Source: Ephemerocybe angulata (Eukaryota; Basidiomycota; Agaricomycetes; Agaricales; Psathyrellaceae). Taken from it: DNA of 64,000 bases. Both the position numbers and the translations under genes were made by a program. Positions 11,507 to 23,567 of the stretch are shown here, piece after piece. How positions within the stretch are numbered: the first letter of the stretch is position 1; each line of letters opens with the position of its first letter. Below the pieces are notes generated by a model. It saw only the letters and a list, made by a program, of their open reading frames with translations, was not told where the DNA came from and did not search any database. Where the stretch lies: contig JAACJK010000164.1 in NCBI GenBank assembly GCA_013368325.1, forward strand, positions 1-64,000, read 5' to 3'.

Positions 11507-14242
11507 TCATTTAACGCGAACTGGAAGGGTCCTCTTCTTCTTGGAAGGGCCAGGTCGATCTTCATCCTCATCAATAGACTGGTCCATGGACGATCCTGGG
11601 ATGTCATTGTCGGGGTGAAGAGACTTTCGCTTTGATTTTTGACGAGAACCGTTTGATGACTTTTCGGAAGGAGGTGGCACAGCCAGTGGCCCGAGGTGGG
11701 GTGCAATTCGAGGCACCTCCATTGTGGTCGTGGGTCGCTGAAGTGGCAAGAAGGCCCATTCGTCACGGAAATTCTCGATACTTTTGAAGAATACCATAGG
11801 AGCGACGCAGGCAGGCGCGTAATTTTCAAGCACCAGTCGCATCTGTGCGGTGTTTCGGATACAGGAGCCATGCAGCCAGACCCTGAAAGGGTCGAGTTTC
11901 TTCGCGATAATCTTGACACCATTATGAAGGCTTGGTAGGATGCTTTCGAGGCCTTGCGTGAAGACTTGACCTCGAGCAACATTGGCCGCAGCCTCGGAGA
12001 AACTTGAAACCCGGAAGATATCCTGAGCCGCGATCTTGGAGGCGTCGCACCCGATACGACTGGTGATGAGCCAGAGAATAAGCCACCATAGTGATTCGAG
12101 ATCGTGAAAGAAGGTGTGTACGACTCCTTGAGATCCTGCCGGATTGGCCTCTCCGTCTCGCTCAGGTCCTGCTGGCTCCGAGTCGTCCTCTTCTTCATCC
12201 CATGTAGGTAGGGTTAAAACCTTGAAGTCGAACATTTCCTGACCAGTAAAGCAGAGTGGCACCGAGGTCCTTATTTCATGCGCCATGAAGTATGGCGTTC
12301 CCTTCAAATAGGTATCAATCTCAAATAGTCATTCAAATGTGAGGTGCAATCAAAACTCACTGTTTTTGGATCAAGAGAGCCTGCGTTCGGCGAGAGTTTC
12401 TTCACAAACTCAAGATCAGCAAGCTTAGCCGCCCATTTGCCCTCCACTTCAATAGCAAGGATATTGCCGTCGCTGATATCTCTGTGAACCCATCCCGCAC
12501 AGAACATGATTAAGAGCGCTAGAGATAATAAGCAGCTAGATCTGCCGTCATACACCTACCAAACTCACCGAAACAGGCCTGATTCAAGACGTTCATTGCG
12601 TCTCCGAGACTGGGAAGGTCGGACACACGCTTGCAGGTATCGGGGAAGACGAAGAAACAGCGCCTCCTCGAGGTAAGGCACATGTTCGGGGCAAAACTGT
12701 CCTTCAGAGGATGTGACCGTGCTGTCCTTCTGCCATGCCCCTGATGTTCAAGGTTTCCGGCGGGAGTATGGGCGACACTGCCGGACGTGTTCGCGGGGTT
12801 CCAGACTTGCTCTGGGCTAAGCGACTTGGTAGACTGGCCAGCATAGTGCATCCTCTCATCGTATCGTAGGAAGAGACTCTTATAAGAGTCGTCCTTCAGA
12901 TAGCCCCGTAGACGACGAAACTCTTCCCGATCGGGAGGTATCCCCTTCAAAATCGGCAAAGATTCCCAGTCCGATTGCTTGAGAATATCGATGTCCTGGA
13001 AAAGTCGGCGTTGCAGGTCGAATTCAGTCGCAGAGTCAGCGTCTAGCCAAGTATCCTTCAAGATAATTTCCCGGCCCTTGGGCTTAGGCTTGAGGTTGCT
13101 CTTCGACATGACCTCCACGGCCTTCCAAATGCGACTGTTGCCTGCAGAGACAAGGTTCGTCGTCTTGAAAAAGAACGAGGGGTCTTGATTTGGGCCTGCT
13201 TTTGACCGCAGCCGTTGGCTCGACTTCAGGTTGCTAGCCTTGGCCGCGATTCGGCCTAGTTCGTAAAGGTAGGAACCGTCAGCGAGACGAGTGATATGAG
13301 ACTCGTATCCCAAGGCGTCTCGGTCCGCAGAAAAGAGAGAGACGAAGACGCGAATAAGTAAGTCAGGCCTCTACACAGCGACTATCAGCAAGCTGCATCG
13401 CGGTGTACTCTGGGAGCAATTCGGAGACTCACTGTGATATAGCTGAACGTAGTCGCTTTGACGGTGGTCTTTCTTGTAGAATACCACAACGAGACGCGAT
13501 CGTCTTCAATGCTGATCTACTGGTATTCAGAAGTGGTTCAGTTCATCCTTGCATGGAAACTTACTCCATAGATAAAATTACGCGATATATCGCCGTACAT
13601 ACTTTCGCGCATGGCTTGAACGAGACGTTCTCTGTTCTAAATAGGAATTGTCAGTTCTAAAACCATGGAAGGCACCGCAAAAGTAATCACCTGGACTGCA
13701 TTCACTTCGTCCAGCCTCAGAGCGACTGGCACAGTCGAACCGTCGAAACCGAGAGAAGCAACTGAGTTAGACCCTTCCCCAGTCCGCTGGTCTCCGCCTT
13801 CGACTGAGTCATCAGAGGCGTTGTCGTCGATGCCACTTTCACCGACATTTCCAACATCAGGGACCAAGGATAGCCTAAGCCCATTCTCTCGAAGTCCCGC
13901 TTTCCCCATGCAGTGGCGTATATCCGTGGCAAGGGTCTCCAGCTTGGCCCACAGTTTGTCTACGCTACTTAGAGAGCGTGTCAACCTGCCCTCCGATGTT
14001 CGATGGGCCAACCCCTTCAAGACTAGAGGAAAAGATTGTTCGTCAACTTGCGAACCATCCTGTCGACAGTTTGATGTTTGCCCGCGGGGTAGGGCTAATG
14101 TGGTCCGAGCAGAACGTTTGGACCGGGCGATAAGTACGCGTTTGTTTTGCAGTTTCTTCAGGACGTCGTCTAGAAGAGAAGGGTTCGGAGGAGGGATGAA
14201 GCAATTTTCAAGAAATGCGTCTGTTTCAGAGTAAAGCAGCAT
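11507..14242 (-). CDS. K5: FunK1 fungal-type protein kinase, intact mosaic copy
   Basis: Predicted kinase of 820 residues from exons 14242-13691, 13636-13565, 13516-13433, 13370-12569, 12518-12361 and 12301-11507. Landmarks: N-terminal MLLYSETDAFLENCF; ISRNFIYG near residue 200; GREIILKDTW with the likely beta-3 Lys near 341; HRDISDGN near 515; LADLEFVKK; GTPYFMAHEI near 557; FHDLESLWW; C-terminal SKRKSLHP and GPSKKKR. It is a patchwork. Exon 1 resembles K4 and K7, and most of exon 4 resembles K3 and K7 (LKSSQRLRSKAG, HYAGQSTKSLSPEQVW). From about 12610 downwards, the end of exon 4, intron 4 and exon 5 match K2 and K9 instead. Exon 6 is again different, with an acidic insert (WDEEEDDSE). This pattern suggests recombination or gene conversion within the array. 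Substrate unknown. Confidence 0.9.
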
Positions 14243-14289
14243 TTATTGAGAGCAAATTAGAGGCCCAAGCAACTCGGAGAACTTAGAAG

Positions 14290-14358
14290 ATGGTGGTTGA
14301 GATTGAAGACGCGAAGCGCGTCGCCAACAGTCCAATTGTTCCGAATGATGTTCCCACG
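14290..14358 (-). promoter_or_regulatory. Shared upstream block of FunK1 genes, K5 copy
   Basis: The minus strand reads CGTGGGAACATCATTCGGAA from 14358. The inverted repeat GACGCG-CTT-CGCGTC is at 14322-14308, then TCAACCACCATCTTCT. Translated in the frame that is open in K4, this block meets a stop (TTC TAA), so it is probably not coding. Confidence 0.65.
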
Positions 14359-14727
14359 ACGTCCGATTGGCCACCGCGCGGCCGGCCTCGCGATATGCGC
14401 CTCAAGTCTGAGGTCTGTACGCAGGACTTCATATAAATAGAGCAAGCAGACATGAACTGAGCAACGAATAGTTGAGACAGGGCAGATTTGAGAAGGGACA
14501 GGCCAAATCAGCGAACGATTTGAAATGGAACATCTCTGCTCGTCCAGGGATTGCCCAAATTTCACTCCCGTGCATATGAATAAGAGCACTCAGAAGGGTT
14601 ACATTACAATCGGTTCTTAACTGCCAGACAGTATACAGTGATAACTCTGATGGAAAGCCTAGGAAGTAAAGAAGACATCGACACTCGATCCTGTGAGTCT
14701 GGGTACAGGTAACAGGTACGAGGTCTC
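14359..14727. other. Intergenic region upstream of K5
   Basis: Distal promoter of K5. I see no gene, RNA or repeat. Confidence 0.35.
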
Positions 14728-15013
14728 CTACAGCTTCATCCTTTTGTATGGACCGGGCTCGTCTCCCAAGCCACTATATCGGCTCTCCAAGGCCAGAGCG
14801 GAACGTCCATTATCCAAGTTTCGGGGATTTCCTCTTCGCTGGTTCTCGATTACACCTAGAGACGGGGAGTAGCTGTTTCGTCCGCTGGCCGCGCTTATCC
14901 CAAACTTCGCTGGACCCACACGTTACCATCATGAACGTCCTTATGGCATTGCTAGCCCATCCGCTCAACAGAGGTAATTTTAACTCGAGCAGCGAGCTGG
15001 GTATCCATTTCAC
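14728..15013 (-). pseudogene. Relic of a FunK1 C-terminal exon
   Basis: Between K5 and K6 the minus strand preserves the two basic clusters that end FunK1 proteins: AKRKSPKL near 14835-14812 and DEPGPYKRMKL followed by a stop near 14760-14728. Their spacing of roughly 25 codons is similar to intact copies, but they lie in different frames. The stretch SSEVWDKRG before them may match the ESWxSLPL region of other copies. No catalytic motifs are present. The reading is tentative because the similarity is short. Confidence 0.4.
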
Positions 15014-15132
15014 CAGTAAAGAATGCTGAGGGTGACAGTACTTTACAAACAGGGAGCCTTGACTTAATTATGAGGGGAAATGGTGAAGAAATCAAAAGAG
15101 TGGATGTGACAAAATCTTCCAGAGTAGTATGA

Positions 15133-17805
15133 TCATGCGCCTCCACGAACTAACACACCGCGATGGCGAAGCCTCCTCTTTTTGGAGGGGCCGGAGTCGT
15201 GACCTTCCCCATCCTGGTTAAGGATTGGAGCGGCGATTGCGCCGCTATCGAGAAACTTCCTTTTCGACAGTCCTCGGTAAGAAGTAGCATCAACTTCGTC
15301 GGGGTCATGAGCGACGAGGGGTATCGGTGGGGTTGCCTGTCGAGCCGGTTCTATGCTTGTCGTAGACTGTTGAAGAGGTAAGGAATCCCAAGCTTCGCGA
15401 GATGTCTCGATGTTCTGGAAAAAGATCAGGGGTATAGCGCAGATATCTGCATAATTTGAACGATCCAGCCGCATCTTTGGGGTGTTTTGAAAGTAGTTGG
15501 CATACAGGTGTTCCCGGAATTCATCGAGCTCGAAGCCGATACGCTTGACCCTGTCGTGGAGACCCGATTTTTGGACCCAATTGGGCATAAACCCCTTCAA
15601 GAGGTTGGTTCGTGCGGCTGAAGGTGCGTTGGTGACTCGGAAGATCGCTTTCATCGCGATTTTTGAGGCTTCGCACGAGACACGGCTCGTAATGATCCAG
15701 AGGATCAGCCACCACAACGATTCAATGTCGTGTAGGACAGTGTGCACCACCGTCTTGAAAGAAATCTCGGTCGCAGCCGACTCCCTATCTGGTGGCGGGG
15801 GGCCCCAGACTACGGACCGAGGCTTTTCAAGTTTCCGGTGGTCTAGAGGGCATATCAGGTCTGAGGATTGTATCTCGTAAGCCATAAAGTAAGGCGTTCC
15901 CTGCAAAAGGTTTTTCAGCTTCGGCGCAGCAGGAGACGGAGGAAACTTACAACCCTCAGGTCGGATGATTCTTGTAGGTTCTGCGAGAGTTTCTTGGCGA
16001 ACTCGAGATCAGCAAGCCTGACTTCCCACTTGCCATCCTTCTCAATGGCAAGGATATTTCCGTTGCTGATATCTCGATGCACCCATCCAGCGCAGAACAT
16101 GATCAAAAGTGCTAACAGCAAAGGATCAGCCAGACCTCGTATAGAATGTCGTATGGATTTACCGAAATAACCTTGCTTAAGTACGTCCATTACGTCTCCC
16201 AATGTTGGAAGGTTGGATACGCGCGTGCAGGTCTCGGGGAAAACGAAGAAGCATCGCTTGTTGGAGGAGACCCAAGGAATGTTCGAGATGGAGCTAGGGT
16301 CGAAGGGTTCTCTTTGCGTCGTTCTTCTCTCGACCGTGGATCCAAGGTATTCGCCTGAGGTGGGGATGGAAGCGTAGCTATAGAAGGGCTTCCCAAATTG
16401 CTCCAAATCAATCGGCTTGGTAGGAGGACCGGTGTAACGCATTCGCTCGTCATACCGTAGGAATAGAGTCTTGTAAGCGCCACCTGTCAGATACGTGCGG
16501 AGTTGGCCAAACTCTTCCCGCTCGGGAGGTATTTCCTTCAATATTGGCAACGATTCCCAGTCCGTCTGCTGAAGTGCTTCAATGTCCCGGAATACGTGTT
16601 GTTGGATCTCGAATTCGGTCATCGAGTCTGCGCAAATCCAAGTGTCCTTTAATACGATCTCCCGGGCTTCACTATTCTTGGGACTTGGGTCGTCCTTCGA
16701 GGTGACTTCTACCGCTTTCCAGATCCGAGTATGCCCTCCGGAGAGGAGGTGCGTCGTCTTGAAGAAGTAGGACTGTTGTCGCTTCGAGTTCTCTTCCAAG
16801 CTGCAGGAGACAGAGCCTTGTTCAGGGCACTCATCGAGCTCATAGAGATACGAGCCGTCAGCCAAACGAGTGATATGCGACTCATAGCCCATGTCCGCTC
16901 TACTGGCGGAGAGCAAGGACACGAAAACACGAACAAGCAAGTCCGGTCGCTACAGGAGCCGGGTCAGTCAACACCGTTCCCTTCCTACCAGAGCGTAGTG
17001 ACGAACCTTGGCATAGCGAAATGAAGTAGCTTTGACGGTGCGGTTGTGCGAGAAATGCCACAATGAAATGCGCTCTTTCTCGTCAGTGATCTATGCTTCG
17101 GGTTAGCAGACTTCATCGTGTGTACTGACCACAAGATACTCACACCAAACACAGAGTTCCGCGAGGCATCCCCTCTCAGTGTACGTGCGGCAATAGAGAC
17201 AAAGTCGTTCCGATTCTGGACGTTGCGGATTAGGTTTGCGAGCATAAAACGTGCAGTCAAAAGCTCACTTGAAAGTAGTCTCGTTCCTCTGAATAAAAAT
17301 AGATGGGCACCACCATGTCGGTCAGGAGATATGTGATATCGTCTGCATCGATGTCCCTTTCAGCGTCAGAAACTATGGCCAGGCTAAAGTTGTTGACTTG
17401 TTTCGCAGCCCCCATGAGGGACATGCACACAGAGTCACAAAGAGCCTCATAAAGGGAGATTGCATCAACGTTTCCAGTCGCTGAACGCGTCTCGTCGTCC
17501 GATGATGACTCGTCCTCCGATGACTCGCTGTCCGATGACGGGGAGGGATGTGTATGTGGGACTGGAGGCGATAGGTGCTCCTCTGCCGTCGAATTCGACG
17601 GACTTGAGCTTCGCGAGTAGTCAGAGGTGTCTTCAGAAAGCGTCTCCTGAGATGAGGTGGAGCAGAGGTCGGCATCGGGATGAGCTATAAGGAACCCTTT
17701 GCCACGCAGATTCTCCAGAATCTCGTCTACCACAGAAGCGTCTGGTGCGGGGCCGAAGAAGTGGTCCAAGAAGTCATTCGTCTCAGGAAGGAGTATCTCC
17801 TTCAT
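15133..17805 (-). CDS. K6: FunK1 fungal-type protein kinase, divergent intact copy
   Basis: Predicted kinase of 802 residues from exons 17805-17269, 17215-17144, 17090-17007, 16949-16163, 16111-15951 and 15900-15133. It is the most divergent member of the left array. The N-terminal exon (MKEILLPETNDFLDHFFGPAP) has a long Ser/Asp/Glu-rich linker (SESSEDESSSDDET) where the others have basic RSKRSAR sequence. Catalytic features are kept: REIVLKDTW with the likely beta-3 Lys, GWVHRDISNGN (Asn for the usual Asp), LADLEFAKK, GTPYFMAYEI and LHDIESLWW. The C-terminus has LSKRKF and GPSKKRR clusters. Intron 4 (16162-16112) is 51 bases, a multiple of three without a stop, so a retained-intron protein with 17 extra residues just before the catalytic loop would remain in frame. 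Confidence 0.9.
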
Positions 17806-17847
17806 GGATGATAGAACGGGCAGAAACCTTGAAGCAATTGGGAGGAC

Positions 17848-17922
17848 CAGGCGGTGGTGGTTCAGCGGAAAGTCGGTCGCTTCGCGTCACGCAAGCTGAC
17901 ATTCCGCGTTGATGTTCCCACG
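17848..17922 (-). promoter_or_regulatory. Shared upstream block of FunK1 genes, K6 copy
   Basis: Divergent version: CGTGGGAACATCA from 17922 on the minus strand, then GACGCGAAGCG and GAACCACCACCGCC. Element order is as in the other copies, but the second half of the inverted repeat is lost. Confidence 0.5.
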
Positions 17923-19123
17923 GCTGCATGAGAGGCCTCCGCCCCGGGCCCATTGTTCAACCAGCCTATGATTTCCCCAAGAATCTATGTGCGCACGAGA
18001 TAAGTACACCTTGGGCAAATTTCGAGGCGGATTTAGACCTGTGATACGAAACCGATCTAACACGAATCAGAGTCGTGTTTTTCTTCTCATGATCAAATAA
18101 GCGCCGGCGGGCCGCGGAGCATCTTCACCAAATCTTCACTAATCTCCTCATCATTTCAAAGATAGCGCAAGGGATAGTTGGCTTTTGGCGCACTTTAACA
18201 CTACTGTGTAAGGTGTAAGCTACCATTCTAAACCAACATCTCTCATGATCTGCCAACCTCAAAATCCCAACTGCTCGGAGATTGTTCGGACAGTCCGGTC
18301 TAGTGAATGTCAGCTGCTGAGTCGCTTTAGGCGCTCCCGCTGGTGTGAGGTCCGGCACTGTTCTGTTGTCTTTCATTCACCTCATCAATTCCATCCAATC
18401 CATCCATAGGCTACAGTGTTACATCATTATCATGCCCTGAATCGCATAGCAGCATAATGAAGTATCCTTTCTCGTGCTAGGCTATTCCACGATGATGTCG
18501 CATCTTCATCCCTACCTGCGTTTTGTAAACTCTGTTGTTTGAAGGTGTAAAAAATCAGAAAGATGTACGCCAGATACGCGATGGTACGTACCTGGAAACC
18601 TGTTACGCTGTGGTAATAGCTGTGATAGACGCAAGGCGACCATCGCTCGGCAATTCAAGAATCCTTCAAATTCCGTCCATCTATTGCAGTGAGAGCTTAG
18701 GACTCTGTTGAGAAATGACGGAAGAACCCCCTGAATCTGGGTGGTCTTGTAAGTTGTTTCCCTCCCTCTCAATACTGGCGAAGTCGCTTGATCGTTCCAA
18801 CTTGCAACGTTGGCGGGCCGCAGAATGATTTCCTGGCAATGGAGGCAATTAGCTCTTATTCCTGCCATTCCGCTCCTAAATAGAGGCCCCCATACCCAAT
18901 GCTGCAGGTTGGTGGGTGCCATTTGGGTGGAATTTGGAATGCTTTGATACTCGCCGCCGCCGCGGCGGGGCGCCTACGGAGGTCCGGCTAGTAGGCGGAA
19001 GCCGGGATGCCGGCATCGGTCCCTAAATCCGACCAATTTCCATTTTTGCCCGACCGTGAGCGTGTCACCGGTCGTTGAACTCGTTCCACCACCGTCTCTT
19101 CGTCTAGTACATTCGTCGCCGCC
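17923..19123. other. Intergenic region between K6 and adenylate kinase
   Basis: About 1.2 kb with no convincing gene. A 136-codon frame on the minus strand (18922-18512) lacks recognisable motifs. A GC-rich stretch near 18951-18975 (CCGCCGCCGCGGCGG) sits about 150 bases before the adenylate kinase start and probably belongs to its promoter. Confidence 0.4.
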
Positions 19124-20084
<961 letters not shown>

Positions 20085-20777
20085 ACGCGTGCGTTCATCT
20101 ATAGATTATTTTGGGAGTAATAGAGAGGTTATACCGGCTGCGCGGATGTTGGTTCAAACGCTGGATTCTTCGATGGATGGGTAGTGCAAGAGCAGTCGGT
20201 ACCGGTTACTGAACAGACCGACTGGCGTATTCCCTTCGACTGACGTATACAGTCCAGACCCACGATATCATCGATGCCGCTCTGTTTCGACCCTCGAGGT
20301 TTTCGAGGAAGGTGGAAGGGGATCTTGACACGAGGCCATCAGATCTGCGTGCCCCATGGACTTCCGCGATTGCACAAGCCTGAAGATATGTATGACAATG
20401 ACATCGAAACTTCAGCCGAGTTCATATGCTTGTTGTATCACCAGCCGATCTCTGCTTCAATCCGCTTCCTTTTCATCATACCGTCTTATCATATCGTAAT
20501 GCCCCTCAGAGCATCGGGGCTGGGAAGGAAAGGGAGATCCTACAGGGCGTGTCCATTCCATGTGCTGTGAGCCTTGGAGGCCTGGTTTGGAAAGTTCTTC
20601 CGAAGATATATATGAGGGCAGGGGGTTTGAATAGGTTAAGCGCCTTACCTCTGCCTCCGTGTCACCTGCCCTTTCTTCTTCTTCTCCCCTCCCCTGCCCT
20701 CCCCGAGCCCTTTCTTCCCCCCCTCTCTGCCTGCCTTTGGCATATTCTCCCTGGATACTTCGCCCGTGATCTGGTCC
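20085..20777. promoter_or_regulatory. Upstream region of the Zn2Cys6 factor with a pyrimidine tract
   Basis: A strongly C/T-rich stretch at about 20645-20740 lies just upstream of the start codon at 20778. Such CT-rich stretches are common in highly used fungal promoters. No other gene is seen in this 693-base gap. Confidence 0.45.
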
Positions 20778-23567
20778 ATGAAAGACCGAGCACCATCATC
20801 TAGTAAGAGGGCTGAAGGACCTGCGGCAGCACTAAGGAGGGGGTTGGCCTGTTTATCATGTCGGTGAGTTGTGTCTCTCGTCTTCGAAATCCTTTACTGA
20901 CGAAGGTTCTTGGTGTGTCTGTGAATCGTCCATTAGGAAACGCAAACTCGTAGGTGACGATGTTTTTGGAATTATTCGTTCGCGCTGATGGCGTATGTTA
21001 GAAATGTGACAGCGTTCGACCCGTCTGTAGCAACTGCACCGCTCGAAAACGAGACAGCGAGTGCGAATACGACGACACCAAGAAGAAAAGCCGCGTACAA
21101 ACGCTGAAGGAGAAGAAAGAGCTCCTCCAATCGCAAGTCCAAAAGCTCCTCCAGGCTCTTGAACTACAGCAACCCGCCCTTAACTTGACCTCCGGCGGCG
21201 CCCTTTTCGGATTTGGTTCGATGCCAAGTATATCAGGAGCATCATCAAGCACCAGCAGCGGCAGCCCCCATTCAAGCGTCATTGACTTGGGCAGGTCGCA
21301 GTTCTCGAGCTCAGCCCCAACGCCCCCTCTCCCTCTCCCAAGCGGCGGTGCTTGGCCCAGATCGACGGCGACTGGAGCGGGTTCCGGGATTATAGGTCCC
21401 TTCGATCATGTGCAGCCTCCCGTATATGGCCCGGGGGGCCCACAGGGAGCACAGCTCTTTCCTTATCCAAGCCACGCTAACCCAGCGGCTCCCTCGTTTT
21501 CGCTTCAAACAGGTCCACAGAGCCCTCCTAACGAGGTTCTGAGAAAGCTGTAAGTTCCATTATCCCCTTCTCCGATGTCTCGTGGTAGCGGTGGAACTTA
21601 TTTCTTCTGTCTTCGGGAACCTCCCGTGCTTCTAAACGACATAGGATCGAGAGCTTCCTCTGCCACCAGAGACAGTGCTGTTTCTCCGACCCACAAGGGC
21701 GGTTCTCATCAAACCCGGGAGGTGTAAACACTGTATATCCGTCCCTCCAGCCAAACATCGGATCGCAGGGCGCGTGGACCCCACCCGACGCCCACCCGGC
21801 TCTCCTCAGCGCCGTCTACCTTCTCGGGTGTCACTTTCTCCTCATCTCGGATTCTTCCACCACAGATTCTCTCCAACCCTTCGGCCTCGTGTACCCGATA
21901 TCACTCCCCCCACCGCCGGCGACACATTACGCGCAGCTCAAAGACACTCTGCTCCAAAAAGCGCGCAAAGAGATCATCTCAGCTGCGGGGAAACCGTCGC
22001 CTCCCGTGGACGTCGTGCAGGCGTGCTGCCTCTTCGCACAGTACTACTACTTCAATGGCGAGCGGATCCAGGGGTACAGACATGCGTTTGCGGCTGCGAG
22101 GCTGGCGATGCGAACGGGGTTGCATCAGACGAGTTTGCCTAATAAGGTGAACTTCGTGGGGTCTTCAAGTGCTATGGCAGGCACGAGCGCGGCAGGAGCG
22201 AGCACAAGCGCCTTCGAAGATCTCGGCGCTTATCTTGACACCTACTTTCCACAAACCTCGGCACCTGTCGATCAGTCTGTGCTTGGGGCTGCTGACCTTA
22301 TGATGCCTGTGGTGGAGATGAACGCGATGAGCGCGTATACCCCGATGGTGGACTATCAGACGCAGGCTTTGCAGCAGGACGTCGACATGGAGAAGGCGAA
22401 TGCGATCGCCGTGTTTTGGCAGATCTTTATTGTTGATCGGATGTGGAGCGCGGCGCATGGGTTGGTAGCCGCAATGCCGGACGAGAATTCGGTGGAGGGG
22501 AGGGTTTTGACTCCGTTTCTGGTCAAGGGGGAGGATGGGGGGTGTCGGTGGGCAGCTGTGAGTATGCTTCTTAAGCTTAGTCTTGAGGCTCAGAGCTAAT
22601 TGGCCCCGATTTTTTTTTTCTTTCCGCGCGTAGTACGACGAGTACATCGGTGGTCAATCTCCTGCTTCCTTTCTCGACTTCATGACTGTGGCAAGTGGCC
22701 CACTTCTCCCCATGCCTACCTGGTCCATGTTCAAAGCAATGGCCGTCGCCCTGTTTGACCGCGCGTCCCGTATCCATCGTGAGCAACACTTCAAATCCGC
22801 ATTCACTCTTCCACTACCTACTGACAAAAGTACAGCCAGTCTAGGGCCAATCGATAAAATTGACCTCACAAACCTCCAGGCCGTGGACAAAATGCTCCAA
22901 CGGCTTTTCTCAATCCTCCCCAAGTTCGAGGGAACCGTTCCCGCGTGGGGCAAGTTCAGCAGTGCCCCGTTCGACGACGTAATGGACGCCTTCGCTGCGC
23001 ACACGATTCTCCATGCTTCTGCAGTGCAGTTCTACGGGAACCCGGGGGTGGGCCAGGTGGGCCTGGGAGGCGATGGTGGGGTCTACGGCCCGTATGCTGA
23101 GGCACGGGCTGTAAAGGGAATGGTTGATCTGATAGATCATCTGCAGGAGACGGACTATGCGTTGCTGGATGCCAGCGTGGTCGTTTGTTGGAACAAGGTT
23201 GGGAGGATTCTTTTGAGGAGGGTCAAGGATCAGAAGGCGTCTGGTGGAATCATTGGATCGGGGAACTCACAGGTGGTGTATGTGGGTGATCTCCGTGTCC
23301 AAGATGTTGTTGGAAGGTTGAAGGACGCGTTGCAGAACGCTGGGGCCCATCTTCCATTTGCAGGTATGCAGTTCTCTTATCCTTGTTTTTCGGAATTGGG
23401 CGCTGAATTGCTGGGTAGCTGAATTGGGACGGACTATGTCGGCGGAGTTCGATCGGCAGTTTGGGTATGAATATGCTGCATCTGCACCCCACGCCATGCC
23501 TGCACCCATGCCCGCAGCCATGCCTGCTCCTCTAGTTTCTTTCGATCCATTTGCTTATCCCTGGTGA
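20778..23567 (+). CDS. Zn2Cys6 fungal transcription factor
   Basis: Nuclear DNA-binding regulator of 812 residues. Exons are 20778-20863, 20937-20949 (13 bases), 21002-21549, 21645-22557, 22634-23363 and 23419-23567. The zinc cluster starts at residue 26 and is split over three exons: CLSCR / KRKL / KCDSVRPVCSNCTARKRD...C, giving six Cys. A coiled coil follows directly (LKEKKELLQSQVQKLLQAL), as expected for a dimerising Gal4-type factor. The middle (LLSAVYLLGCHFLLI, AQYYYFNGERIQGYRHAFAAARLAMRTGLH) fits the fungal-specific transcription factor domain. A Ser/Gly/Pro-rich linker separates the two. A 57-base GT..AG stretch near 22778-22834 is in frame and could be a further intron, giving 793 residues. 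The C-terminus has a Met/Pro/Ala repeat (APHAMPAPMPAAMPAPL). Target genes are unknown. Confidence 0.9.

Noticed and set aside
18512..18922. 136-codon minus-strand frame upstream of adenylate kinase
   Set aside because: No recognisable domain, no paralogue, and no supporting splice pattern; treated as intergenic.
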